Assembly (NCBI GenBank): GCA_963742725.1
Contig: CAVUMX010000003.1
Location: forward strand, 496,001 to 560,000
Direction of reading: 5' to 3'
Origin: CAVVAL01 sp963742725
GTDB taxonomy: Bacteria > Actinomycetota > Actinomycetes > Mycobacteriales > Cryptosporangiaceae
Length of the DNA stretch: 64,000 nucleotides
This document shows positions 1 to 10,668 of this stretch, in pieces. The notes beneath the pieces were generated by a model. That model was not told the DNA's origin and made no database searches. It saw only the letters and a program-made list of their open reading frames with translations. Position 1 is the first letter of the stretch, and the number at the start of each line of letters is the position of its first letter. Position numbers and translations under genes: made by a program.

Positions 1-145
1 AAGTTCTGGTACCCCAGGGGCGGCCCCTTCGTATCTCGTACCCCCCACGCCTCGTCCAGAGGCCACATCCGCGTGAGCATGCCGGCATTTCCGTGCCCGG
101 CCGCTGGAGCGCGCCCCGATCTCCCCACCACCGAAGGGATCGTCG

Positions 146-1531
146 ATGTCTCTGACCAGAACTGCCTCCGCCGCGGCGCTCGCCCTGGCCACGATCACCG
201 CAGGAGCGCTGATCGCGTTACCGACGGCGACACCGTCCGACGCCGCGGTCCTCCCCAACGGCTTCAAGAGTGTCGGGTACATGCCGTCCTGGGCCGGCAG
301 CGTCAACACGATCCAGTACGGCAAGCTGACGCACATCAACTACGCGTTCGTCCTGCCGAACGCCAACGGCAGCCTGCAGGCCGTCGAGAACCCGTCCAAG
401 CTGTCCTCGCTCGTCTCGCTCGGGCACAGCAACAACGTCAAGGTCTCGATCGCGATCGGCGGCTGGAACAACGGCAACGACTCGGCGTTCGAGTCGCTCG
501 CGGCCAACCCGACGTCCCGCACGAACTTCGTGAACAACGTCGTGAACTTCGTCAACCAGTACGGCCTCGACGGCGTGGACATGGACTGGGAATACCCGGA
601 TCCCGGCGCCTCCGGCAACAACTACACGGCGCTGATGCAGCAGCTCAGTACGGCGATGCACTCGCGCGGCAAGCTGCTCACCGCCGCCGTGGTCTCCGAG
701 GGCGGTACGGCGAACGGCGTGCAACCGGCCGTGTTCGGCTACGTCGACTGGCTGAACATCATGGCCTACGACGGCGGCAGCCCCCACGCCAACTACGACT
801 GGTCCGTCAACAGCGTGAACTTCTGGAAGTCGCGCGGGCTGCCGGCCAGCAAGACCGTCATGGGCGTGCCGTTCTACAGCCGACCCGGCTACCTGACGTA
901 CTCGCAGCTCGTCGCGATGGACCCCGCCAACGCCAACCGGGACTGCACGAACGCGGGCGGGCAGCAGTGCTACAACGGCCTGCCGACGATCCGGCGGAAG
1001 ACGCAGTACATGATGGCCAACGGCGGCGGGATGATGAACTGGGAGCTGTCCCAGGACACGAACAACGCGACGTCGTTGGTCAGCGCGATCTACGAGACGG
1101 TCGTGGGCGGCCCGAACCCCACGCCGTCACCCACCGGTAGCCCGGGCGGCCGGGTCGGCGCGATCACCGGGATCGGCGGCAAGTGCGTCGACGTCGCGGG
1201 CGCCTCCACCACCAACGGCGCGGCCGTGCAGATCTACGCGTGCAACGGCACCAACGCCCAGCGCTGGACGGTCGGCACCGACGGCACGCTGCGGGCGCTC
1301 GGCAAGTGCGCGGACGTCACCGGCGCCTCCACCGCGAACGGCGCGAAGATCCAGCTCTGGGACTGCAACGGCACGGGTGCGCAGGTCTGGCAGGCACAGG
1401 CGGGCGGCACGCTGCGCAACCCGGCGTCCGGCAGGTGCCTGGACGCGACCGGCAACAGCTCCGCAGACGGCACCCGCCTGCAGATCTGGGACTGCGCGGG
1501 CGGCGCGAACCAGCAGTGGCGGCTCCCGTGA
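146..1531 (+). CDS. Secreted GH18 chitinase with C-terminal ricin-type lectin
   Basis: This is a 461-residue secreted endo-acting chitinase of glycoside hydrolase family 18, expected to cleave chitin outside the cell. A signal peptide covers about residues 1-34. The catalytic motif DGVDMDWE lies at residues 142-149, so the proton donor is Glu149, and SIAIGGW at about 101-107 is the usual conserved strand. A Pro/Ser/Thr linker near 322-336 leads to a ricin-type beta-trefoil lectin (about 337-461) with repeated CVDV/QxW motifs, which should bind the substrate. The ATG at 146 is preceded by a GAAGGGA ribosome-binding site. Its stop overlaps the next gene by four bases (GTGA), so the two are translationally coupled. 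Substrate specificity is inferred from the family only. Confidence 0.93.
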   Translation: MSLTRTASAAALALATITAGALIALPTATPSDAAVLPNGFKSVGYMPSWAGSVNTIQYGKLTHINYAFVLPNANGSLQAVENPSKLSSLVSLGHSNNVKVSIAIGGWNNGNDSAFESLAANPTSRTNFVNNVVNFVNQYGLDGVDMDWEYPDPGASGNNYTALMQQLSTAMHSRGKLLTAAVVSEGGTANGVQPAVFGYVDWLNIMAYDGGSPHANYDWSVNSVNFWKSRGLPASKTVMGVPFYSRPGYLTYSQLVAMDPANANRDCTNAGGQQCYNGLPTIRRKTQYMMANGGGMMNWELSQDTNNATSLVSAIYETVVGGPNPTPSPTGSPGGRVGAITGIGGKCVDVAGASTTNGAAVQIYACNGTNAQRWTVGTDGTLRALGKCADVTGASTANGAKIQLWDCNGTGAQVWQAQAGGTLRNPASGRCLDATGNSSADGTRLQIWDCAGGANQQWRLP

Positions 1532-2829
1532 CGGCCGTCTCCGGACGGGCGAGAACGCTGGCGCTGGCGGTGCTCTGCGTCGTGGGTCTGTTCATCGCGT
1601 CGACGCCCACGCTCGGCGGGGCCCACGCCGCCGCCCCCAGGTTCAAGGTCATCGCGTTCTACAACGGAACGTGGGACCCGGCGCACATCAGCTTCGTGAA
1701 GGAGGCCAATCCCTGGTTCACGCAGCTCGCCGCGCAGAACGACTTCTCCTACACCGCGACTACCAACTGGAGCCTGCTGAACACCGCCAACCTGGCGCAG
1801 TACCAGGTGGTCATGTTCCTGGACGACGGGCCGCCGCCGGAGCGGAGGGCCGCGTTCGAGCAGTACATGCGCGGCGGCGGCGGGTTCCTCGGCTTCCACG
1901 TGTCGGCCTTCAACACCGATCCGGCGCGGTGGGACTGGTACCACAACCAGTTGCTCGGCACCGGCGCGTTCCGGTCGAACACCTGGGCGCCGACCACGGC
2001 CGTCCTGCGCACCGAGGACCGGACCCACCCGTCGACCTCACGGCTGCCCGCGACGTTCACCTCGTCCGTCAGCGAGTGGTACAGCTGGAACAACGACCTG
2101 CGCACCAACCCGAACATCAGGATCCTGACGTCGGTCGACCCGTCCAGCTTCCCGCTCGGGACCGACCCGAACCAGACCTGGCGCAGCGGCTACTACCCGA
2201 TCATGTGGACCAACCGGAACTACAAGATGCTGTACGCGAACTTCGGCCACAACGCGATGAACTACGAGACCAACACGCCGCTGTCGTCGACGTTCGCCAG
2301 CGAGGTCCAGAACCGGTTCCTCCTCGACGGCCTGCTGTGGCTCGGCGGGGTGGGCACCCCGCCGACGCCGACGCCGTCACCCACGTCGTCGCCGGGGCCG
2401 ATCCCGCCGACGGCCTGGTACTCCGTGGTGAACAAGGCCAACAACGCGTGCGTGGACGCCCGTGGCGGGGCGACGGCGAACGGCACCGCGGTCCAGCAGT
2501 ACGCGTGCAACGGCACGAACGCCCAGCAGTACCAGTTCCAGCCGACCAGCGGCGGCCACGTGCGGATCAACAACCGCGCCAACGCCGCTCAGGTGATCGA
2601 CGTGAGCGGTGTGTCGTCCGCTGACAACGCGCCGCTGCACCTGTGGTCCTACGGTGGCGGCAACAACCAGCAGTGGCTGCCGGTGTCCGAGGCCGGTGGG
2701 TACCACCGGTTCGTCAGCCGGCACAGCGGCAGGTGCCTGACCATGCCGGGCCCGTCGGACGGCGTGCAGCTCACGCAGGTCACCTGCGACGGCCGTGCCG
2801 CGCAGTCGTTCCGGCTGATCCAGCAGTAG
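1528..2829 (+). CDS. Secreted ThuA-like domain protein with ricin-type lectin
   Basis: This 433-residue secreted protein carries a ThuA-like domain (about residues 37-275: a flavodoxin/glutamine-amidotransferase-like fold with FYNGTWD near the start and GGGGFLGFH in the middle). A PTPTPSPTSSPGP linker and a ricin-type beta-trefoil lectin (about 295-433) follow. ThuA domains are linked to trehalose or other sugar metabolism, but the reaction of the secreted forms is not settled. I chose the GTG at 1528 because it overlaps the chitinase stop (GTGA) and is followed at once by a signal peptide ending near AHA; an open frame reaches further upstream but only as a shadow inside the chitinase. Co-translation with the chitinase suggests a joint role on polysaccharide. 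A strong hairpin follows the stop. Confidence 0.85.
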   Translation: MTAVSGRARTLALAVLCVVGLFIASTPTLGGAHAAAPRFKVIAFYNGTWDPAHISFVKEANPWFTQLAAQNDFSYTATTNWSLLNTANLAQYQVVMFLDDGPPPERRAAFEQYMRGGGGFLGFHVSAFNTDPARWDWYHNQLLGTGAFRSNTWAPTTAVLRTEDRTHPSTSRLPATFTSSVSEWYSWNNDLRTNPNIRILTSVDPSSFPLGTDPNQTWRSGYYPIMWTNRNYKMLYANFGHNAMNYETNTPLSSTFASEVQNRFLLDGLLWLGGVGTPPTPTPSPTSSPGPIPPTAWYSVVNKANNACVDARGGATANGTAVQQYACNGTNAQQYQFQPTSGGHVRINNRANAAQVIDVSGVSSADNAPLHLWSYGGGNNQQWLPVSEAGGYHRFVSRHSGRCLTMPGPSDGVQLTQVTCDGRAAQSFRLIQQ

Positions 2830-2836
2830 GACAGCG

Positions 2837-2876
2837 GGCGGCCCGCTCCCCTCACCACCTGGGGGAGCGGGCCGCC
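2837..2876. terminator. Hairpin between convergent genes
   Basis: A perfect 15-base stem (GGCGGCCCGCTCCCC at 2837-2851 pairs with 2862-2876) with a 10-base loop lies between the convergent ends of the ThuA gene and the minus-strand beta-helix gene. It could end transcription from both sides. Confidence 0.75.
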
Positions 2877-2882
2877 GGCCTG

Positions 2883-5118
2883 TTACGGGTAGTTGACGAC
2901 GTTCGCCACGTTGTTCGCGGAGTTCGACGGGCCGCCGGTGTTGTTGATGACCCGGCTGATCGTCCCGGTGCCGCCGAGCGAGACCGTGACCATGTTGTGG
3001 AACCGCACGCCCGCCTTGTTCGGTACCTCGAACGCGCGGGCGGCGACCACGCTGGGATTGGCGTTGAAGAAGCAGTAGCTGCCGAGCCCCCACGCTTCAT
3101 GGGTGTTGACGGCGTCGGCCACCTTGTAGGCCGCGTACCCCTGCGTGGAGCCGTTCATCCACGCGGCCTGGTTCGGCGGGTCGTACGGCATCTCGTTCTG
3201 GTAGAAGTACGTGCGCCCGCCGTTGCCGTTCCAGATCGTCTGGTACTGCTGGTAGTGCTCGACGAACAGGCCGTACATCGTGACGTCGTTGCCGTTCACG
3301 ACCAGGCCTCTCGCCGCGGTGTTGGAGTTCCAGCCGATGCCCGACCCGTGGTCGCCGCGCCACAGCCAGAGGTGGTCGCCGATCACGTTGTTGCTGTTGA
3401 TCCGGAGGCTCTCGGTGGCCCGTCCGACCGCGGCGCCGCCGATCCGGAAGTACACGTCGTGCAGCGAGGTCGGGTTGGCCGCGTGGTTCTGCGACGATCC
3501 CGCCGGGCCGACCTCCATCAGCAGCGGTGAGTTGACCGCCCCCGCGTCGATGAGCAGGCCGGCGACCTTGACGCCGTCGACGTCCGCGACCGACATCGCC
3601 GTCACGCCGTTCTCCGGCAGGAGCGTGGCCAGCCCGAGCCCGAGCACGACCGTGTCGGGCCTGGTCACCCGGATCGTGTCGTTGAGCCGGTAGATGCCCG
3701 GCGTGAAGAGCAGGTCCCTACCGGCGGCGAGCGCGCTGTTGATGCTCGCGGCCGTGGCACCGGCCTTCACGATGTGGAACTGCGAGATGGGCAGCGACGA
3801 GCCGGCGGCCGGGCCGTTCGCCCAGGTGGTGCCGGCCGAGTTGGTGCGCAGTCGCCGGCACGAACACCTGGTAGCCGCCGGCGTTGTCGATGTACAGGAA
3901 CGGCTTCTCGCGGACGGTCGGCGTCTGCGCGACCCGCGTGTACGGCGGGTTCGGGAAGTTGCCGGCCGGCGCGTTCACCGATCCGACGAAGACCATGTTC
4001 CAGTTGGACCCCGTCCAGCTGCCCCACTCGGTGTTGCGGGAGAGCCACTGCTGCTGGGTACCGGACCGGACCTGGCCGTCGACCTTGGTGTCGGACATGA
4101 AGCCGCCGCTCGACCAGCCGCCGTCGTCGAGCTGGATGTTGCCGCGCAGGTGCATCCGCCGGTACGACGAGGCCTGCGAGACGGCCCACCGGTCGGTGCC
4201 GCCGGTCGGGTTCACGGACACGTTCTCGGCCGTCCGCCAGAAGTTGTGCGTGGCGTTTCCCTGGAACCAGTCGGCCTCGACGTGCACGGCGCCGTTGATC
4301 GTGACGTTGTCGGGGGAGAGCCCGAGGCCGGCGACCTGCGTGTAGTAGCCGACGTTCGCGTTGACGTTGTAGGTGCCGGGCTTGAACAGCAGCGCGAACC
4401 GGTTCGATCCGAACTGGCTGGTCTCCTGCTGGTTGAAGACCGTGTTCAGCCGGTTCTGGATCGTGGCGCTGGACATCGACGGGTCGAACACCGACACGTT
4501 CGGGCCCAGGTCGGGCGCCGGCCCCGGCGAGCTGGTCGGGGACGCGGTCGGGGATGTCGTCGGCGTCGGGCCACCCACCGGCGTGAGCCGGAACGACTGC
4601 GCGGCCGTGCCGTTGCACGTGTACTGCTGGAGCTGCACACCGTCGGCGGTGGACGCGCCGGGGACGTCGAGGCACTTTCCACTGTGGCGGCTGACGAAGT
4701 GGTACGCGCCGTCGGCTTCCTCCACCGGCAGCCACTGCTGGTTGTTGCCGCCGCCGTACGTCCAGAGGTGAATCAGCCCCCCGTCGGCGCTGGACACCTC
4801 GGCGACGTCCCAGACCTGCGCCGCGTTGCCGCGGTTGTTGACCCGCACGTAGCCGCCGCTGGTCGGTTGGAACTGCCACTGCTGGGCGTTGGTCGGGTTG
4901 CAGGTCGCCTGCTGCACGGCGGTGCCGTTCGCCGTGCCGGCCGCCCGCGCGTCCACGCACTTCACGCTGTTCTTGTTGGCGACGGTGTACCAGGCCGTCG
5001 GCGAGATGGCCGCGTTCGCGTCGGGTACCAGGATCACGACGAGGGCCGCCGCGGCGACGGTGACGGCCGCCGCCGTCCACGCGACCATCCGGCGGCGTGG
5101 CGCCTGTGCTGAGGTCAT
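2883..5118 (-). pseudogene. Frameshifted ricin-lectin plus beta-helix protein (GH55-like)
   Basis: Read from 5118, the gene encodes a signal peptide or anchor (about residues 1-36), an N-terminal ricin-type lectin, a Pro/Thr/Ser linker, and then a right-handed beta-helix domain opening DLGPNVSVFDPSMSSATIQ, which I recognise from secreted actinobacterial proteins related to GH55 exo-beta-1,3-glucanases. At about 3852 the frame breaks: after VFVPA, dropping a single base restores LRTNSAGTTWANG and continues through the second half of the beta-helix to the stop at 2883. Without the break the product would be about 744 residues. Codon use and conservation look normal on both sides, so this is either a very recent inactivation or a sequencing error. 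It lies 10 bases downstream of the GH3 gene. The GH55 assignment is inference. Confidence 0.72.
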
Positions 5119-5128
5119 GGAACTCTCC

Positions 5129-7372
5129 TCACCGCGCGAAGCGGAACCAGTTGAGGTTGACGAAGTCGCCGCCGCCGCCGGTGAAGGCGGCGTAGACGGT
5201 GTGGCGGCCCGTGGCGCCGGCGGACAGGGTGGTGGTCACGCTCGTCCAGTTCTGCCAGCCGCCGGTGCTGGTCACCGGGACGGTCGCGATGACCGGGCCG
5301 GTGGTGCTGTCGAGTCGGTACTGGATGGAGCCACTACCCGCCCCGGAGGCCAGGCGCGTCGTCACGCTGACCGCCGTCGGGGTGCCGAACTCCAGGTCCG
5401 ACCAGGCGATCCAGTCGCCGGGCGCGATCCAGCCGACGTTCTGGCCGCCCCCGGTGTCGGTGGTGGCCTGCGTCTGCACGCCCGACTGGCTGGTGAACGA
5501 CTCGGCCTGCGTCGTGTCGTACGCGCTCCGTCCCTGCACGGGGCCGTAGGTGAGCCCGAACCCGTACGGGAACAGGGCCGGCTTGCCGTCCCCGTCGTTG
5601 ATCGGCTGCTGCCCGGCGGACTGCATCCAGGTCACCGGGAGCTTGCCGGTGGGCGCGTGGTCGCCGAAGAGCACGTCGGCCACGCCGGCGCCCTCGGTGC
5701 CGGGCAGCCAGGAGGCGACCAGCGCGTTCCAGTTCGGCAGCTGGGTGCCGATGTCGAGGGGACGGCCGCTGACCAGCACGACCACGACAGGGACGCCGGC
5801 GCCCCGCAGCGTGTTGATGGTGGCGAGGTCGGCGGAGTCCAGCCCCATGCCACCCGGCCGGTCGCCGGCGCCCTCCGCGTACGGGGTCTCGCCGACGACC
5901 GCCACGGCCACCCGGTACGAGCTGTCGATGCCCGCGCCGCTCTGGTTGTAGGTCACGGTCGTCCCCGCGCCGGCGGCGTTGCGGATGCCCTGCAGGATCG
6001 TCGTCCCCGGCGTGATGTTGCCGCCGCCGCCCTGCCACGAGATCGTCCAGCCGCCGCTCTGGTGGCCGATGTTGTCGGCGTTCCTGCCGGCCACGAAGAT
6101 CCGGTTGCCGGTCTTGGCCAGCGGCAGGACGTTGCCCGTGTTCTTCAGCAGCACCTGTGACTCGCGGACGGCCTGGCGGGCGATCGCGCGGTGCGCGGCG
6201 CTGCCGACGGTGCCGGTGAAGGAGCGGTCGGTCAGCGGCCGCTCGAACAGGCCCAGCTCGAACTTCTTGGTGAGGATCCGGCGGTTGGCGTCGTCGATCC
6301 GCGACATCGGTACCCGTCCGGCCTGGACCTCGGTGCGCAGCAGGGAGATGAACTGCCGCCACGCGCTCGGGACCATGACCATGTCCATGCCGGCGTTGAT
6401 GGTCTGGCGGACCTCGGCGGCGGTGAAGCCCGGCTGGCCGTCGATCTGGTCGATGCCGTTGTAGTCGGAGATGACGAAGCCGCTGAAGCCCAGCTCGTTC
6501 TTCAGCAGGTTCGTGATGAGGAACTGGTTGCCGTGCGCCTTGGACGAGTTCCAGCTGCTGTAGGTGATCATCACCGAACCGACGCCACGGTTGACCGCCT
6601 CGCGGAACGGCGGCAGGTGGATCGCGCGCAGGTCGGCCTCGCTGAGCTGGGTGTTGCCCTGGTCGACGCCGCCGGTGGTGCCGCCGTCGCCGATGAAGTG
6701 CTTGGCAGTGGCCATCACCGAGCCCGGCGCGCTGAGCGAACTGCCCTGCAGCCCCGTGACGAGGGTCGCCATCTGCGTCGGCAGTTCGGGCTTCTCGCCG
6801 AACGACTCGTAGGTGCGTCCCCAGCGGTCGTTGCGGGCGACGCACAGGCACGGCGCGAAGTTCCAGTCGATGCCGGTGCCGGAGACCTCTTCGGCGGTGG
6901 CCCGGCCGATCTGCTGCACCAGCCCCGGATTGCGTGCCGCGCCGAGGCCGATGTTGTGCGGGAAGATCGTCGCGCCGTGCACGTTGTTGTGCCCGTGCAC
7001 GGCGTCGACGCCGTAGATCAGCGGGATGCCGAGCCGGCTCGCCACGGCGGCGTTCTGGTAGCCGTCGTACATGTTGGCCCAGGACGTGGCGTTGTTCGGT
7101 GACGGTGACGACCCGCCGCCGGACAGCAGCGACCCGAGCGAGAAGTTGGTGATGTCGGCGTTGCTGACGGACCCGCGTTCGGCCTGGGTCATCTGGCCGA
7201 TCTTCTCGTCGAGCGTCATCTGGGCCATCATCTGGCTGACGCGGACGGGCACCGGCAGCGACGGATCCGGGTACGGCGGGTGGAACGCCTGCGCCTCGAC
7301 GGCGCCCGGCACCACGAGAGCGATGCCGAGCGCAGCGACCAGCGAGATGCGGGGTAATCCGAGCAGAGCCAT
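5129..7372 (-). CDS. Secreted GH3 beta-glucosidase with CBM6-like module
   Basis: This is a 747-residue secreted family 3 glycoside hydrolase that should release glucose from the non-reducing end of beta-glucosides. A signal peptide covers residues 1-29 (cut near VEAQA). The N-terminal TIM barrel carries KHFIGDGGT and the nucleophile motif SDYNG, with Asp303 as nucleophile. The C-terminal alpha/beta domain ends with FPYGFGLTYG. The usual fibronectin-like domain of many GH3 enzymes is absent; instead about 130 residues resembling carbohydrate-binding module 6 follow (from AESFTSQSG, ending DFVNLNWFRFAR). The start is the ATG at 7372. An AT-rich palindrome at 7441-7461 lies about 70 bases upstream and probably controls this gene and the beta-helix gene behind it. 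Confidence 0.93.
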   Translation of the reverse strand: MALLGLPRISLVAALGIALVVPGAVEAQAFHPPYPDPSLPVPVRVSQMMAQMTLDEKIGQMTQAERGSVSNADITNFSLGSLLSGGGSSPSPNNATSWANMYDGYQNAAVASRLGIPLIYGVDAVHGHNNVHGATIFPHNIGLGAARNPGLVQQIGRATAEEVSGTGIDWNFAPCLCVARNDRWGRTYESFGEKPELPTQMATLVTGLQGSSLSAPGSVMATAKHFIGDGGTTGGVDQGNTQLSEADLRAIHLPPFREAVNRGVGSVMITYSSWNSSKAHGNQFLITNLLKNELGFSGFVISDYNGIDQIDGQPGFTAAEVRQTINAGMDMVMVPSAWRQFISLLRTEVQAGRVPMSRIDDANRRILTKKFELGLFERPLTDRSFTGTVGSAAHRAIARQAVRESQVLLKNTGNVLPLAKTGNRIFVAGRNADNIGHQSGGWTISWQGGGGNITPGTTILQGIRNAAGAGTTVTYNQSGAGIDSSYRVAVAVVGETPYAEGAGDRPGGMGLDSADLATINTLRGAGVPVVVVLVSGRPLDIGTQLPNWNALVASWLPGTEGAGVADVLFGDHAPTGKLPVTWMQSAGQQPINDGDGKPALFPYGFGLTYGPVQGRSAYDTTQAESFTSQSGVQTQATTDTGGGQNVGWIAPGDWIAWSDLEFGTPTAVSVTTRLASGAGSGSIQYRLDSTTGPVIATVPVTSTGGWQNWTSVTTTLSAGATGRHTVYAAFTGGGGDFVNLNWFRFAR

Positions 7373-7440
7373 GACTGACCGGTCCTTCCCACGAACGTGC
7401 GGGCCCCCGATGACGGGTCAAGGAAATCTAACTTTGCGCC

Positions 7441-7461
7441 TTAATTCAAGAGGAGAATTAA
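7441..7461. promoter_or_regulatory. AT-rich palindrome, probable ROK operator
   Basis: TTAATTC at 7441-7447 is repeated inverted as GAATTAA at 7455-7461 around a 7-base spacer, in an otherwise GC-rich genome. It sits upstream of the GH3 gene and downstream of GH1. A similar palindrome lies between the importer operon and the ROK gene at 12020-12040. The same regulator binding both is inference; the half-site spacing differs by about two bases. Confidence 0.6.
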
Positions 7462-7534
7462 CAAGTCAGTTCGGATTGTTCGCGTGGGTGAGGTGTCCGG
7501 ACGGTTACCGTTCCCGAACGTGCACGGTGCCGCA

Positions 7535-8851
<1,317 letters not shown>

Positions 8852-8860
8852 CGTGTCCCC

Positions 8861-9700
8861 CTATTTGACTGCGCCGGCGGTGAGGCCGGCCACGAGATAG
8901 CGCTGCAACAGCAGGAACCCGACGACCACGGGCGCGCTGACGACCAGCGACGCGGCCATGACCTGGTTCCAGTACACGTCGTTCTGGGTGGCGTACCCCT
9001 GGAGCCCGACGGCGAGCGTGCGGGTGTCGTCGTCGGTCATCACGGAGGCGAACAGCACTTCGCCCCACGCGGTCATGAACGCGTAGACCGCGACGGCCAC
9101 GATTCCCGGGATCGCCGCCGGCACGACCACCCGCAGCAGGGCGCCGACCGGCCCGTTCCCGTCCACCTGCGCGGCCTCGTCCAGTTCGGTGGGGATCGAG
9201 TCGAAGTAGCCGACCAGCATCCAGATCGCGAACGGCAGCGAGAACGTGAGGTAGGTGATGATCAGCCCGAGGCGGCTGCCGTAGAGCACCAGCCCGGTCG
9301 CGTTGCCGACGTTGACGAAGATCAGGAACAGCGGCAGCACGAACAGGATCCCCGGGAACATCTGCGTGGACAGCACGGTCACCGAGAACGCGCGGCGCCC
9401 GGCGAAGCGGTACCGGCTGATCGCGTACGCGGCGAAGATCGCCACGGTCACGGAGAACACCGTCGCCACGCCCGCGACGACCAGGCTGTTCACGAAGTAC
9501 TTCCCCAGCGGGACGGTGTGCCAGATGTCGACGAACGGCCGCAGCGTGACGGTCGACGGGATCCACGTGAACGCGGTCTGCACGTCGCGCAGCGGCTTCA
9601 CCGCCGACGTGACCATCACATAGATCGGGGCGAGCGTGAACACCGCCAGCGCGGCGAGCCCGGCCGCGCGGACCCAGGGGAACCACCGTGGCTCACGCAT
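8861..9700 (-). CDS. Sugar ABC transporter permease, MalG type
   Basis: This 279-residue inner-membrane permease has about six hydrophobic segments and the cytoplasmic EAA loop (TELDEAAQVDGNGP) that docks on the ATPase; the C-terminal AGLTAGAVK is typical of MalG-like CUT1 permeases. It overlaps the upstream permease by 8 bases and precedes the GH1 gene. With the binding protein at 10669 it forms an oligosaccharide importer. No ATPase gene lies in this operon, so a shared MsiK-type ATPase, possibly the one at 24334, is needed. Substrate is inferred from the neighbouring beta-glucosidases. Confidence 0.9.
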   Translation of the reverse strand: MREPRWFPWVRAAGLAALAVFTLAPIYVMVTSAVKPLRDVQTAFTWIPSTVTLRPFVDIWHTVPLGKYFVNSLVVAGVATVFSVTVAIFAAYAISRYRFAGRRAFSVTVLSTQMFPGILFVLPLFLIFVNVGNATGLVLYGSRLGLIITYLTFSLPFAIWMLVGYFDSIPTELDEAAQVDGNGPVGALLRVVVPAAIPGIVAVAVYAFMTAWGEVLFASVMTDDDTRTLAVGLQGYATQNDVYWNQVMAASLVVSAPVVVGFLLLQRYLVAGLTAGAVK

Positions 9701-10664
9701 AGCTGCTCCTGCGCCGCGTCAGCACCAGGTACCCGGCGGTCACGATGAGCAGGAAGCCGAGCAGCAGCACGGACATCGCCGATCCGCTGCCGAAGTTCCA
9801 CGTGACGAAAGAGCTCTGGTAGATGTGGATCGAGATCAGGTCCGCCTCGCGCGGCGCCGACCGTCCGAACAGGACGTACGGCGTGTTGAAGTCGTTGAAC
9901 GTCCAGAGGAACAGCACGAGCACCAGCACCTGGTTGACGGGGCGCAGCATCGGCATCGTGATCGACCGCAACCGCCGCCCGAAGCCGGCCCCGTCGATCG
10001 CCGCCGCCTCGTAGAGGTCCGCGGGGATGTTCTGCATCCCGGCCGTGATGCACAGGAAGGCGAACGGCCACGACCGCCACACCGACACGACCAGCAGCGC
10101 GACGAAGCTGTTGCCGCCGATCAGCCAGAACGGACGGTCGTCGGCGAGGCCGAGCTGGTCGACGAGGACGTGGTTCACCATGCCCGTGTCGCGCTGCAGC
10201 ATGAAGCTCCACGTGATGACGGCGGCGTAGACCGGCAGCGCGTACGGCGTGAGAAACAGCGTCCGCAGCACGCCCCGGCCCCGGAACGGGTTCTGCATCA
10301 GCACCGACGCGAACGTGCCGAGCAGCCAGCTCAGCCCCACCGACAGCACGGTGTACGCCAGCGTCACCCAGAACGAGTGCAGCAGCTCCGCGCCGACCGG
10401 CGCGTCGAGGTCGACGGCGACGCGGTAGTTGTCCAGCCCGGCGGCCGGTGCGGTGGACCAGTCCCGGATGTAGAACTGGGTGAGCTCGCGCGTGCTCATC
10501 CAGACGCCCACGACCATGGGCACCACGTGGATGCCCAGCTCCAGCAGCAGTGCGGGCAGCAGGAACAGGTACGGGAGCAGGCGGCGGGACACGTTCCGCG
10601 GCCTGCGGGCCGGTGCCGGCGGGGCCCCACTCCGCGCCGGCACCGGAGTACTGACAGCCGTCAT
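9693..10664 (-). CDS. Sugar ABC transporter permease, MalF type
   Basis: This 323-residue inner-membrane permease of the CUT1 family has a Pro/Arg-rich cytoplasmic N-terminus, an early membrane span (LLPYLFLLPALLLELGIHV), several further spans, and the EAA loop ADLYEAAAIDGAGF. It is the MalF-like partner of the permease that follows it with an 8-base overlap. It begins 4 bases after the binding-protein stop, so the order binding protein, MalF, MalG, GH1 forms one tight operon. The start is the ATG at 10664. Confidence 0.9.
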   Translation of the reverse strand: MTAVSTPVPARSGAPPAPARRPRNVSRRLLPYLFLLPALLLELGIHVVPMVVGVWMSTRELTQFYIRDWSTAPAAGLDNYRVAVDLDAPVGAELLHSFWVTLAYTVLSVGLSWLLGTFASVLMQNPFRGRGVLRTLFLTPYALPVYAAVITWSFMLQRDTGMVNHVLVDQLGLADDRPFWLIGGNSFVALLVVSVWRSWPFAFLCITAGMQNIPADLYEAAAIDGAGFGRRLRSITMPMLRPVNQVLVLVLFLWTFNDFNTPYVLFGRSAPREADLISIHIYQSSFVTWNFGSGSAMSVLLLGFLLIVTAGYLVLTRRRSSYA

Positions 10665-10668
10665 CCGC

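Noticed and set aside
1..145. Left edge of the window as part of an upstream gene
   Set aside because: No open frame with normal codon use continues into it from the left edge; it reads as the leader of the chitinase gene, without a certain promoter.
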